64,000 nucleotides of DNA from Ruminococcus flavefaciens (lineage in GTDB: Bacteria > Bacillota > Clostridia > Oscillospirales > Ruminococcaceae), in NCBI RefSeq assembly GCF_900143025.1, contig NZ_FRCT01000010.1, positions 49,310 to 113,309 on the forward strand. Reading direction: 5' to 3'. Under the pieces are notes generated by a model. The model worked only from the letters and a program-made list of their open reading frames with translations, did not search any database and was not told the DNA's origin. Below are positions 14,613-25,296 of this stretch, in pieces. A program made the translations under genes and the position numbers. The first letter of the stretch is position 1. Each line of letters begins with the position of its first letter.

Positions 14613-15725
14613 ATGAGGAAATTTGCTGAAAAAGCTTTTGAGCTTGCGAAGCTTGGCTTGCTTGGGACGGCGGTTTTATTCTGTACAGTTGATACTGCTT
14701 CCGCCGCGGTAGCAGTGGGGGAGAGTGTTTCGCGCTGTATAAATGTGGTCATACCGTCACTTTTCGCAATGATGATAGTCTCTGCAATTATTGTCAGGAG
14801 CGGAGCACTTACACTTGTGCCTGCGTGGTTCGGGCGTATCAGCAGGCTTTTATTCGGTATCGAGGGAAGTATCTTTCCCGTATTCACTTTCGGTATGTTC
14901 GCAGGCTATCCTGTCGGGATAAAGATGCTGTGCGGGGAATACAGTGCAGGCAGGCTCACGAAAGGGCGTGCGGAGATACTGGCAGGGCTGTGCTTCGGAG
15001 CAGGTCCTGCCTTTACATTCGGCTGTATATCGCGTCAGCTTTACAGCTCCGACAAGGCAGGGACTGTGATACTCATATCCAATATCTCAGCAAATCTTAT
15101 CCTTGCACTGTTTATGTCCTTTTTTTTGAGAAAAGGTGCGGGCGAGAGCTGTAATGTCAGAAAATTCCGCATATCTTCGGAAATGCTTACGGAGTCGGTG
15201 CTCCGCAGCGGCAGAGCTATGGCGGATATATGTATTATGATAACAGCTTTCTCGGTATTGAATATTATGTTTGTACGCATGGGGACGGCAGCAGCAGTTG
15301 GTGAGCTTCTTGCGAAGCTCACCTGCCTCGACCGCAAAAGCGGTGAGGCAATAGTCGCCGCTCTCCTTGATGTTACAAGTATCTCAGCTTTTCCCTGCGG
15401 CGACTGGCTGCTGCTGCCTTACATAAGTGCATTGGTCTCTTTTGGGGGCGTATGCGTGATTTTTCAGCTTTCTGCTATAACAGCAGGAAGGCTGTCGCTG
15501 AGACAGTTTATCATTATGCGTATTATAGCAGCTTTGATGAGCTTTTGGATATGCAGGCTGCTGCTTCCGTACTTTATTGAATACGAGACTGTTGAGGCAG
15601 CGGCAGTTAATGTGAACAGAAGCGGCGGTTCGCCCGTATCATCTGTAATGCTGGTGCTTATGACGGTGATGCTTATGTGGGAAATGGGCGGAAAAAGCAA
15701 TAAAAAGATAGCTGAAAGCACATAA
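14613..15725 (+). CDS. ylbJ: YlbJ/SpoVV-like sporulation integral membrane protein
   Basis: A 370-residue polytopic membrane protein with about eight transmembrane segments and nucleoside-recognition-type gate motifs: VIPSLFAMM and FGMFAGYPVGIKML near the N-terminal third, GLCFGAGPAF in the middle, and a second repeat (DVTSISAFPCGDW) in the C-terminal third. In Bacillus the YlbJ (SpoVV) protein transports dipicolinic acid across the outer forespore membrane. The start at 14613 follows GGGGTG at 14601-14606. It is divergent from yqfC with 58 bases between, so both sporulation promoters must be packed there. Confidence 0.85.
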   Translation: MRKFAEKAFELAKLGLLGTAVLFCTVDTASAAVAVGESVSRCINVVIPSLFAMMIVSAIIVRSGALTLVPAWFGRISRLLFGIEGSIFPVFTFGMFAGYPVGIKMLCGEYSAGRLTKGRAEILAGLCFGAGPAFTFGCISRQLYSSDKAGTVILISNISANLILALFMSFFLRKGAGESCNVRKFRISSEMLTESVLRSGRAMADICIMITAFSVLNIMFVRMGTAAAVGELLAKLTCLDRKSGEAIVAALLDVTSISAFPCGDWLLLPYISALVSFGGVCVIFQLSAITAGRLSLRQFIIMRIIAALMSFWICRLLLPYFIEYETVEAAAVNVNRSGGSPVSSVMLVLMTVMLMWEMGGKSNKKIAEST

Positions 15726-15822
15726 AAATTCACTTTGAATGGTTCAATTTGTGTACAGTGACAAAAATTGTGAAAGCTTTAAGAAAAGGCTTGATTTATT
15801 GTAAAAAGGTGGTAAAATATAA

Positions 15823-18011
<2,189 letters not shown>

Positions 18012-18072
18012 TAATCCGCTTGCGGATTATTAAATTCGGAATGCGGAATTCGTAATTCGGAATTATAAAAAC

Positions 18073-18106
18073 AAAGGCGAACTCGTTTATTCGGGTTCGC
18101 CTTTTT
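18073..18106 (+). terminator. Terminator of groESL
   Basis: AAAGGCGAAC and GTTCGCCTTT form the stem around CTCGTTTATTCGG, followed by TTG and T-rich sequence. A weaker hairpin (AATAATCCGC-TT-GCGGATTATT) lies directly after the groEL stop codon. Confidence 0.85.
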
Positions 18107-18117
18107 GTTTGATAATG

Positions 18118-18203
18118 TGTATGGGACGATGACTCCCTGTAGTACAGGGAGATGTCCGAAGGACAGAGAGTCGCGGCTCCTGTTGGGAGTCCTCGACGTC
18201 CCG
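18118..18203 (+). repeat. Multi-hairpin dispersed repeat, copy B
   Basis: Second copy of the element at 8561-8647. Here the outer GGGACG/CGTCCC stem is perfect and encloses three hairpins (CTCCCTG/CAGGGAG, TGTCC-GAA-GGACA, and GTCG-GGCTCC/GGGAGTC-CGAC). Confidence 0.85.
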
Positions 18204-18230
18204 AAGACTACTCATTAATCTCTGCTCACT

Positions 18231-18260
18231 AAAAACCGCCTGCATATGCAGGCGGTTTTT
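18231..18260 (-). terminator. Palindromic terminator after the purD operon
   Basis: A perfect 30-base palindrome: AAAAACCGCCTGCA followed at once by its inverse. It ends at the stop codon of the minus-strand membrane protein gene and gives a U run on either strand. Confidence 0.85.
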
Positions 18261-18880
18261 CAGTCATCGACTATCTTACTTGTAAATTCTGCAACTCTTG
18301 CTTTATCGCCGTGGCAGTCCACTTCGATATCTTCACGCTTTATAAGCCAGCGTACAGAAAAGAACATGAAAGCAAACGCGATAGAATTTACTATAATACT
18401 GAAATAAATTCGATATCCAATGATATTTCCGAGCATTCCGCAGAACATGATAGCAATACTGATTATAGTAAACACTTCAAGCTTCTTTTTATCAGGGTCA
18501 AGCTGTAAAAATGTTAGGCAGGTGAGTCCCGAGAAAGCTGAATGTACCATAGCGAGCAGAAGCGAATAAGGCTGGTAGAATTCAAGCTGGTAGGAATTCA
18601 GCTCCAGTACCATCATTGTTGCTTCTATAATGATATATACAGTAATGCATATCTTCATCATGTTTCTGAAACGCATAGCCGTTGATATTAGCCAGTCTCC
18701 CCAGAGAAACAGGCAGAAACCGCCTATTTCCACGGTATACGCTATGATCTCGATAGTTTTTGAAATCAGCGAGGTCGAGATATAAGTATTATAGTAGTAT
18801 AAGCATATCAAGCCAAATGCAAAAAACAGAATGTTTGCAATAAAGCAGAATTTAAAGCCGTTATTTAAACGTTCGTGCAT
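18260..18880 (-). CDS. Polytopic membrane protein of unknown function
   Basis: A 206-residue protein with about six hydrophobic segments (roughly 11-30, 39-60, 73-92, 104-124, 135-153 and 157-175) and a short polar C-terminus containing KREDIEVDCHGDK. No family is recognised. SD AAGGAG precedes the start at 18880, which lies 10 bases after the purD stop, so it is the downstream member of the purD transcript. Nothing in it suggests an enzymatic role. Confidence 0.7.
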   Translation of the reverse strand: MHERLNNGFKFCFIANILFFAFGLICLYYYNTYISTSLISKTIEIIAYTVEIGGFCLFLWGDWLISTAMRFRNMMKICITVYIIIEATMMVLELNSYQLEFYQPYSLLLAMVHSAFSGLTCLTFLQLDPDKKKLEVFTIISIAIMFCGMLGNIIGYRIYFSIIVNSIAFAFMFFSVRWLIKREDIEVDCHGDKARVAEFTSKIVDD

Positions 18881-18890
18881 AAGCTGCTCC

Positions 18891-20177
18891 TTAGCTGAGT
18901 GCTTTAAGTGCTCTCTGTCCTATGTCTTTTCTGTAGTGAGCACCTTCAAAGCTTATCCTTGATACTCCTTCATAAGCCTTGTCAAGTGCAGCCTGAAGAG
19001 TATCGCCCTTTGCGGTAACGCCGATTACACGACCGCCGTTTGTGAGAAATTCGCCGTTTTCGCTGAGTTTTGTTCCTGCATGGTAAACGAAGCAGCCCTC
19101 GACCTGTCCCTTGTCGTCAAAGCCGTTCATAACGATGCCCTTTGGATAGCTTTCGGGATAGCCTCCGCTTGCCATTACTACGCAGGCACAGCTTCCGTTA
19201 TGCCACTTGATGTCGACCTTGTCCAGCTCGTGGTTGTATATAGCCTCGAATATCTCGTAGAGGTCAGCGTCCAGCATTGGGAGTACTACCTGTGTTTCGG
19301 GATCACCGAAGCGGCAGTTGTACTCAATTACCTTTGGTCCCTTTGGAGTTATCATAAGTCCGAAATAGAGACAGCCCTCAAAGGTGCGTCCCTCGGCGTT
19401 CATAGCGTTCATGGTAGGAATGAATATCTTTTCCATACATTCCTTAGCTATAGCCTCGGTATAGCATGGGTTAGGTGAAACAGTTCCCATACCGCCTGTG
19501 TTGAGCCCCTTGTCGCCGTCAAGAGCGCGTTTGTGGTCCATAGAGGATATCATAGGTACCAAGGTCTTGCCGTCAGTGAAGCTGAGGACAGATACTTCGG
19601 GACCTGTGAGGAATTCCTCGATAACTATACGTGCAGAGCTCTTGCCGAATTTGAGCTCGTCTATCATCTCATGTACAGCTGCAACAGCTTCTTCCTCATT
19701 CTGAGCAATGATAACGCCCTTGCCCAGTGCAAGACCGTCAGCCTTGATAACAGCAGGATAGCTGTTCTGCTCCTTGAGATAGGCGATAGCCTTGTCGGAC
19801 TCAGTGAATACCTCATAGAAGGCTGTAGGGATATTGTATTTCTTCATAAGCTCCTTTGAGAATACCTTAGAGCCCTCTATAATAGCTGCATTAGCCTTTG
19901 GACCGAATGTCATGAAGCCCTCTGCCTGTAATGCGTCTACCATACCGAGTACAAGCGGGTCATCGGGAGCTACTACTACCATATCGGGCTTGAGCTGTTT
20001 TGCAAGGGCTACTACGCCGTCAACGTCTGTTGCGCCTACGTTGAAGCACTCGGCATATTTGGAGATACCGCCGTTGCCAGGGGTGCAATAGAGCTTGCCT
20101 ACCTTGGGGCTCTCAGCCAGCTTCATTATGATAGCGTGTTCACGGCCGCCTCCGCCTACTACTAATACGTTCTTCAT
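18891..20177 (-). CDS. purD: Phosphoribosylamine-glycine ligase (GAR synthetase)
   Basis: A 428-residue ATP-grasp enzyme making glycinamide ribonucleotide from phosphoribosylamine, glycine and ATP in de novo purine synthesis. It begins MKNVLVVGGGGREHAI, the PurD dinucleotide-like motif, and contains KADGLALGKGV, IEEFLTGPEVS, DHKRALDGDKGLNTGGMG and YNCRFGDPETQ. Length is normal. SD AGGAGG precedes the ATG. It lies apart from the main pur cluster, with the triplicated anchored-protein genes upstream and a membrane protein downstream. Confidence 0.97.
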   Translation of the reverse strand: MKNVLVVGGGGREHAIIMKLAESPKVGKLYCTPGNGGISKYAECFNVGATDVDGVVALAKQLKPDMVVVAPDDPLVLGMVDALQAEGFMTFGPKANAAIIEGSKVFSKELMKKYNIPTAFYEVFTESDKAIAYLKEQNSYPAVIKADGLALGKGVIIAQNEEEAVAAVHEMIDELKFGKSSARIVIEEFLTGPEVSVLSFTDGKTLVPMISSMDHKRALDGDKGLNTGGMGTVSPNPCYTEAIAKECMEKIFIPTMNAMNAEGRTFEGCLYFGLMITPKGPKVIEYNCRFGDPETQVVLPMLDADLYEIFEAIYNHELDKVDIKWHNGSCACVVMASGGYPESYPKGIVMNGFDDKGQVEGCFVYHAGTKLSENGEFLTNGGRVIGVTAKGDTLQAALDKAYEGVSRISFEGAHYRKDIGQRALKALS

Positions 20178-20251
20178 TGGGATTTTTCCTCCTGTATATA
20201 AAAAAGTTATTTATTCTTAATGGTTATGCTGTCATACAATTTGCTGACAGC

Positions 20252-21196
20252 TTATTTAATTGTGATGCTGTCAAGCATTTCGCTTATGGCTGTTTCATCC
20301 TTATCCATGATGCCTTCTGCGGTGATAAGGTAATATTTATCGTCTTTGGCAAAGCCATATAACTCATACTTTATTATGGATTCATCTTCAACAGATTTTT
20401 GTTTGAAGCAGAGATACTCACATTTAATTCCGAAAAGCTCTTTTTGATCGCGTACAGGATCAAAAAAATATTCATTTCCGCTTTTATATTTTTCATATCG
20501 TTTGTCAAAATTTTCGGACGGAGGATCTGTTTTACCTGCCTCAGTCACATACAAAAATACTGCGGGATAGGAAGTGTTGTAATAATCATCTCCCTCGGTA
20601 TATCTTATCAGGATATCAAGCAGAGAATCGTTGTTTCTCTCAGTATCTGCGGCGAAATATTTATGACCTGTCTTTATGTTGAAGTAGGGATAGTCATATT
20701 CTTCGGGAAGATCAGCAATTCTGAAATCCGAAGTGTACTTTACCGTCTTCATGATATTCTTTATAGCCTTTTCTGAAAGAAAAGCCTTTATGGAAGAACA
20801 ACTGGTCTTTACATCTAAAAAGCGGGTATCAGTTCCTGCAACATATTGTATCAGCGGCTCTGACTGAATATTTGTGGAATGATCTGCATAACATTCAAGG
20901 TCAGAACCGATATCAAAAGCCTTTGCTTTGGATTCGGAACCTTCTGCGTATGCTTTTACTGTACAGTTATAGGTACAGTCATCGAAATAGATATGACTGT
21001 GCAAAGGACCGCTGAACATCATATCGTATAGTCCGACTCCGTCATCATTCAAAAGCTTAAAGCCTTTTGGTACTTTAAAGCTGAAATTTTCAGTTTTGTA
21101 CTCTACAGAAGGGTGAGTCATATAGTATGTATATGCTATAGAGCCTGCTGTTGCAAGCACGATGATAGATGAGATTATTATTAAAAATTTTTTCAT
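20252..21196 (-). CDS. Anchored extracytoplasmic protein, paralogue 3 of a tandem triplet
   Basis: A 314-residue protein with a single N-terminal hydrophobic segment (MKKFLIIISSIIVLATAGSI, about 4-25) that acts as signal anchor, followed by a soluble extracytoplasmic domain. Family landmarks shared with the next two genes are ENFSFKVPKGFK, a TDTRFL-type segment, SDFRIADLPEEYDY, RDQKELFGIKCEYLC and a terminal SEMLDSITIK. This copy is the most diverged of the three. The domain resembles lipoprotein-type sensor or accessory domains of unknown function. A 31-base block identical in all three copies lies upstream (21245-21275). Confidence 0.7.
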   Translation of the reverse strand: MKKFLIIISSIIVLATAGSIAYTYYMTHPSVEYKTENFSFKVPKGFKLLNDDGVGLYDMMFSGPLHSHIYFDDCTYNCTVKAYAEGSESKAKAFDIGSDLECYADHSTNIQSEPLIQYVAGTDTRFLDVKTSCSSIKAFLSEKAIKNIMKTVKYTSDFRIADLPEEYDYPYFNIKTGHKYFAADTERNNDSLLDILIRYTEGDDYYNTSYPAVFLYVTEAGKTDPPSENFDKRYEKYKSGNEYFFDPVRDQKELFGIKCEYLCFKQKSVEDESIIKYELYGFAKDDKYYLITAEGIMDKDETAISEMLDSITIK

Positions 21197-21283
21197 AGTT
21201 AAATTACCCCTTTTTGATTTTTCCCTTATATCATTATATTATAACGAACGGCACAGAACCCCTTCTGCTCATTCGCTAAAAGC

Positions 21284-22252
21284 TTATTTTATTTTGATGC
21301 CGTCAAACATTTCCTTTAAGTCAGCTTCGTCCGAGTCTTTGTGGTAAATTACATTGATAGCATAGGTGTATTTATCCTTGCTGAAATAGTAATAATCGCG
21401 GCATACCGGTTTGCTGTCTGGTATATTATCAGACTTTGATTCATAACGGAAGTGTTCGCATTTAAAGCCGAACATATCCTTCTGATCTCTGGTAAGTGCA
21501 GTGTATTTATCTTCATTTTCAAGTTTCTTGTTATATCCTTCATCTGCACGTTCAGCAGGTGAACTGCCGTCATCGAAAATATTTATTGTCAGATATGGAA
21601 ACAGCATTTTCTCTGAAGTGTCAGCCTCGACATATCTTTCCAATATACAGAATATGCCGTCACTTTTTACTACGCTTGTCATTTCTTTACATTCGTATTT
21701 TGAGCCTGTATTGACGCTTACCAAGTCATAGTCATACACATCAGGCTTGTCGGCAAGGCGGAAATCAGATGTATATTTTGCAGTTTTGGCGATTTTTTCA
21801 ATTGCAGGCTTAATTATCTTTGCCTTTAAAGGACTGCATGAGCAATCAAGAAACAAAAAGTGTGTATCTGTTCCGAGAGCGTATCTGAAAGTTACTTCCT
21901 TTTCACCGGAATCAGTTTTCTCTGATGTGAAGCAATAGCCTTCATAAAGATATCCCTTGAGCTTTTCAAGCTTAACGCTTTTTTCTTCGGAAGTGTCCGA
22001 AATAAACTCGTTCAGCAATTCGGGTGTGCAGTTTAGGTTTACACTTTCGATGTTTATATCTTCGTCGAAGCACTGGAAGGTATACATATAGTCTTCTTTA
22101 TAATCGGTGCGCTTGAAGCCGTTAGGCACTTTAAAGCTAAAGCTTTCCAGTTCATACTTTTCAGACGGGTTAGTGTTGTAGAAATATACTCCGAACAAAG
22201 CTGCGCCCAGAACGATGATGACAGATGTCAGAATGATAATGAATTTTTTCAT
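21284..22252 (-). CDS. Anchored extracytoplasmic protein, paralogue 2 of a tandem triplet
   Basis: A 322-residue protein with the N-terminal anchor MKKFIIILTSVIIVLGAALFG followed by an exported domain. Shared landmarks are ESFSFKVPNGFKR, TDTHFLFLDCSCSPLKAKIIKP, SDFRLADKPDVYDYD, RDQKDMFGFKCEHFRYESK and YHKDSDEADLKEMFDGIKI. It is very close to the neighbour at 22339-23328 along its whole length, consistent with recent duplication. Function is not recognised; the lack of catalytic motifs and the single anchor suggest a surface accessory protein. Confidence 0.7.
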   Translation of the reverse strand: MKKFIIILTSVIIVLGAALFGVYFYNTNPSEKYELESFSFKVPNGFKRTDYKEDYMYTFQCFDEDINIESVNLNCTPELLNEFISDTSEEKSVKLEKLKGYLYEGYCFTSEKTDSGEKEVTFRYALGTDTHFLFLDCSCSPLKAKIIKPAIEKIAKTAKYTSDFRLADKPDVYDYDLVSVNTGSKYECKEMTSVVKSDGIFCILERYVEADTSEKMLFPYLTINIFDDGSSPAERADEGYNKKLENEDKYTALTRDQKDMFGFKCEHFRYESKSDNIPDSKPVCRDYYYFSKDKYTYAINVIYHKDSDEADLKEMFDGIKIK

Positions 22253-22338
22253 AGTTGAAATCCCCCCTTTTTAGTTTCCCTTATATCATTTTATTAAAAC
22301 GAACGGCACAGAACCCCTTCTGCTCATTCGCTGTAAGC

Positions 22339-23328
22339 TTATTTTATTGTAATGCCGTCAAGCATTTCCTTTATATCGGCTTCGTCCGAATCTTTGTGGT
22401 ATATTACACTGATAGCATAGGTGTATTTATCCTTGCTGAAATAGTAATAATCGCGGCATAACGGTTTGCTGTTTGATAAAGTACTGGGTTTTGATTCATA
22501 ACGGAAGTGTTCGCAATTAAAGCCGAACATATCCTTCTGATCTCTTGTCAGCGCATCGATATGTTTTTCTTCAAGGTGCTTGTTATATTCTTCATCAGCA
22601 AGGTCAGCAGGTGAGCTGCCGTTGTCAAAAACCAATACGTTCAGTACAGGATAAGGAAATTTATCAGGATCGTCAGCCTCAGCATACCTTTCTACTAAGG
22701 AGAAAATATAATCTTTGCCTGTCAGCTTATCAGATGGACGGCAAAGGTATTTTGAACCTGTATTGATGCTTAAATAGTCATATTCAAAAACATCGGGCTT
22801 GTCTGCAAGGCGGAAATCTGAGATGTATTTTACAGTATTTGCAAATTTTTTGATCGCAGGCTTTATTATCTTTGCCTTTAACGGACTGCAAAAGCAATCT
22901 ATTACCATAAAATGTGTATCTGTTCCGATAATGCATGACATTTCTATTCCATGTTTATCTTTTCCATTTTCATCTTTATAAGTTTCCTCTGATGAGTAGA
23001 AATAGCAATCATACGGGTAGCCTTCAAGCTTTTCGACCTTTGCGGATCTTTCTTCACTTGAAAACATCTTATGTGAAAATGCTTCGGGCGTTAAGGTCAT
23101 TTCAATGTTGAAAATTGTTATATCCTCACCAAGGCACTCGAAGTACATAATAGGGTTTGGTTCGTCCGGATTACCGGTGCTGGTGCACCTGAAGCCTTTG
23201 GGCACTTTAAAGCTGAAGTTTTTATTGTCATAGTCAGTAGACGGGGTAGTATTGTAGAAGTATACTCCGCACAATACTGCGCCCAGAACGATGATGACAG
23301 ATGTCAGAATGATAATGATTTTTCTCAT
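22339..23328 (-). CDS. Anchored extracytoplasmic protein, paralogue 1 of a tandem triplet
   Basis: A 329-residue protein, the first of three tandem copies in transcription order. An N-terminal signal anchor (MRKIIIILTSVIIVLGAVLCG) precedes an exported domain with KNFSFKVPKGFRC, GTDTHFMVIDCFCSPLKAK, SDFRLADKPDVFEYDY, RDQKDMFGFNCEHFRYESK and SVIYHKDSDEADIKEMLDGI. Two Cys in the CFCSP motif are kept in copies 1 and 2. The upstream region with its 31-base conserved block (23376-23406) is the likely ancestral promoter region. Function unknown. Confidence 0.7.
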   Translation of the reverse strand: MRKIIIILTSVIIVLGAVLCGVYFYNTTPSTDYDNKNFSFKVPKGFRCTSTGNPDEPNPIMYFECLGEDITIFNIEMTLTPEAFSHKMFSSEERSAKVEKLEGYPYDCYFYSSEETYKDENGKDKHGIEMSCIIGTDTHFMVIDCFCSPLKAKIIKPAIKKFANTVKYISDFRLADKPDVFEYDYLSINTGSKYLCRPSDKLTGKDYIFSLVERYAEADDPDKFPYPVLNVLVFDNGSSPADLADEEYNKHLEEKHIDALTRDQKDMFGFNCEHFRYESKPSTLSNSKPLCRDYYYFSKDKYTYAISVIYHKDSDEADIKEMLDGITIK

Positions 23329-23375
23329 AGTTGAATTACCCCTTTTTTAGTTTCCCTTATATCATTTTATTAAAA

Positions 23376-23406
23376 CGAACGGCACAGAACCCCTTCTGCT
23401 CATTCG
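23376..23406 (-). repeat. 31-base block repeated upstream of each triplet gene
   Basis: The block beginning CGAACGGCACAGAACCCC (plus-strand reading) is identical at 21245-21275, 22300-22330 and 23376-23406, in each case 48-49 bases before a start codon. A conserved TATAAGGGA-type stretch lies between it and the gene. Confidence 0.85.
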
Positions 23407-23461
23407 TTTATTAACTGTTGTAGCTTGAAATTACCGAATTTTCGGAAAAACTTGCAATTTT

Positions 23462-23971
23462 TCAGCCTTGTGCCCCTTTTTCTTTAAGACTGCCGCCGTA
23501 TATCTCTATAGAAGCACAGCAGCATACCATAACGAAAGCGGCACAGACAAGAAATCCCGAAAAGTCGCGCAGTGAGTTTACCTGCTTAACTATTGTTATT
23601 ATATTTTCACCGTATTTTTCCCTGATATTATTGCAGAGGAGACTGTTTACCAGAAATGCGCCTACATAGTCCAGCAGGAACATAAGTATTGCGATTATCA
23701 ATGTGATTATGCCTCTTTTGCGCTTCAGGTCCTTGTATGCGCAGTTTATTGAGGCAAGTATGCATATAGGTGCGGAAACTATGACTGCTTCGAGCATAAG
23801 CCCGAACTTTATATTCGTAGGCAGAGGCTCGCTTTTGAGCGGCTCTCCGAAAAGTGCGGTATATAATGACAAATGATTATACATTATGAAAAATATATCA
23901 AGTGCAAGTTTGATTATACAAAATAGGGCTGAAGTTAGTAATGTGACTTTTAGTGTATTGGGTTTTTGCAT
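23462..23971 (-). CDS. Four-helix membrane protein of unknown function
   Basis: A 169-residue protein with four hydrophobic segments (about 9-29, 53-73, 83-106 and 139-159), short basic cytoplasmic loops (YKDLKRKRG), and a C-terminal KEKGAQG. No family recognised. SD AAGGAG precedes the ATG, 11 bases after the upstream gene, so the two membrane proteins are co-transcribed. It shares topology and similar small size with its upstream neighbour. Confidence 0.65.
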   Translation of the reverse strand: MQKPNTLKVTLLTSALFCIIKLALDIFFIMYNHLSLYTALFGEPLKSEPLPTNIKFGLMLEAVIVSAPICILASINCAYKDLKRKRGIITLIIAILMFLLDYVGAFLVNSLLCNNIREKYGENIITIVKQVNSLRDFSGFLVCAAFVMVCCCASIEIYGGSLKEKGAQG

Positions 23972-23982
23972 TTTTTTGCTCC

Positions 23983-24504
23983 TTACTTGTATTTTAAATG
24001 CTTAACGTGACGATCCTCATCTATACCGAGGGCAGCGGCGGTGCAGACAAGCACCAGTGCTCCCACAAGGAGTATACTGAAGAAGAAGGTCACATATTCG
24101 GTGCGCTGAATGAGCCAGCGTTCCGAGATATGGCTTTCCGCCATAGAGGTGTGTGATATGAACAGTGCTGATGTATGCTCGGCAATAAATCCCAGCAGCC
24201 ACAGTGCAGGTGCGGCTTTAAGCGTTCGTTTGCACCTTTTTGCGGAGAATGCCCAGCCGACACAGCTGAATATATAAATCAGAAACGGCAGCCATACTAT
24301 CTGTACTGCACATAGCAGAGCCTTGCATTTGCCTGACATTCCGATATCGGGGTGATTGTCCGTTATAGAACTGCTCAGCAGAGCATTGAAAACAGGTCCC
24401 GAGGTCAGGTAAGCGGCTATTGATATGACGATGTAGAAGCCGGTGAAGGCGGCTGCGGTTATGTAGAGTTTTTTTAGTGAGATAGAGTTATAATTGCTGC
24501 TCAT
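23983..24504 (-). CDS. Four-helix membrane protein of unknown function
   Basis: A 173-residue protein with hydrophobic segments at about 12-32, 59-80, 96-115 and 135-156. The start at 24504 (MSSNYNS) is favoured because GAGGGGGA precedes it by about six bases; an in-frame ATG at 24519 sits upstream of that site. It pairs with the next gene (11-base gap). No motif points to a function. About 130 bases upstream hold no gene and an AT-rich probable promoter. Confidence 0.6.
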   Translation of the reverse strand: MSSNYNSISLKKLYITAAAFTGFYIVISIAAYLTSGPVFNALLSSSITDNHPDIGMSGKCKALLCAVQIVWLPFLIYIFSCVGWAFSAKRCKRTLKAAPALWLLGFIAEHTSALFISHTSMAESHISERWLIQRTEYVTFFFSILLVGALVLVCTAAALGIDEDRHVKHLKYK

Positions 24505-24674
24505 ATATATCCCCCTCATTTTTATTTAACTGTATAACTGCGTATAGTTTTGGTGTAAATATACACACAAAAAATTATATCATATTATCGAGTAAAAAGC
24601 AATAGACGCGGCGAAAAAATACGAATATATTAGTTTGGGTCGGGAAATCGTGACCGAGCGTTGAAAGTCGGCAC

Positions 24675-25238
24675 TTATTTTGTTTTTATGCTTGAAAGGA
24701 CTTCCGCGATCTTTCCTTCAACATAGCCGAAATTCGAGCTTTCTGCATAGACGCAGAGATATTTTTCGCCAAGATCGGCAAGGTATGACCTGCAATGCAG
24801 ATTATCATTTGCTGCCCATTCACAATAGTAGAAGGTGTATTTTGCGGTAGCGGTCGTGCCTGTAAAAACTATATCCTTGCTGTTTTCGGCATCTATGGCT
24901 TCCTGCGCGGACTTGCCGTCCTTGTTTTCGGAAACATATACATTCAGACCGCAGGTGGTGAAATCCCTGTCGGTTATCATTTTCAGGAAACAGGGCATAG
25001 ATCCGCCTGTCGTAACAGATGCGGAGCTGTCATACTGCCATATATTCGGGTCAGCATACATTTTGAAGGAGTCGCTGATATAATTGCCGTTTTGGTATTC
25101 AACACTTTCTTCCGAGACAGCAGCAGGAGCAGGCTTTGATTTTTCTTTTTCGGCGGCAGGCTTTTTGTCATTGCAGCTGAAAAGTGATACCGCCATTAAT
25201 GCAGCAGTCAAAGATGCTGCTAAATCAAGTTTTTTCAT
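24675..25238 (-). CDS. Small lipoprotein
   Basis: A 187-residue exported lipoprotein. The signal peptide ends in a lipobox-like LFSC near residue 22, followed by a Lys/Glu/Pro/Ala-rich linker (KPAAEKEKSKPAPAA) and a compact domain of about 140 residues with aromatic-rich strands (YTFYYCEWAAND). Start at 25238 was chosen over an in-frame ATG five codons upstream because the signal peptide begins there. It lies downstream of the AICAR transformylase gene, separated by an 11-bp-stem hairpin. No family recognised. Confidence 0.65.
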   Translation of the reverse strand: MKKLDLAASLTAALMAVSLFSCNDKKPAAEKEKSKPAPAAVSEESVEYQNGNYISDSFKMYADPNIWQYDSSASVTTGGSMPCFLKMITDRDFTTCGLNVYVSENKDGKSAQEAIDAENSKDIVFTGTTATAKYTFYYCEWAANDNLHCRSYLADLGEKYLCVYAESSNFGYVEGKIAEVLSSIKTK

Positions 25239-25260
25239 ATGTATTATCTCCATAACACAA

Positions 25261-25287
25261 GGCTGCGGTCATTTACTGACCGCAGCC
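25261..25287 (-). terminator. Hairpin after the AICAR transformylase gene
   Basis: GGCTGCGGTCA and TGACCGCAGCC form a perfect 11-bp stem with a 5-base loop, 9 bases beyond the stop codon at 25297. The U tract is weak (TTGTGTT), so read-through is possible. Confidence 0.65.
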
Positions 25288-25296
25288 CATTGTTTA

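Noticed and set aside
14555..14887. N-terminal extension of yqfC
   Set aside because: It is antisense to the ylbJ-like gene, and a good ribosome site supports the start at 14554.
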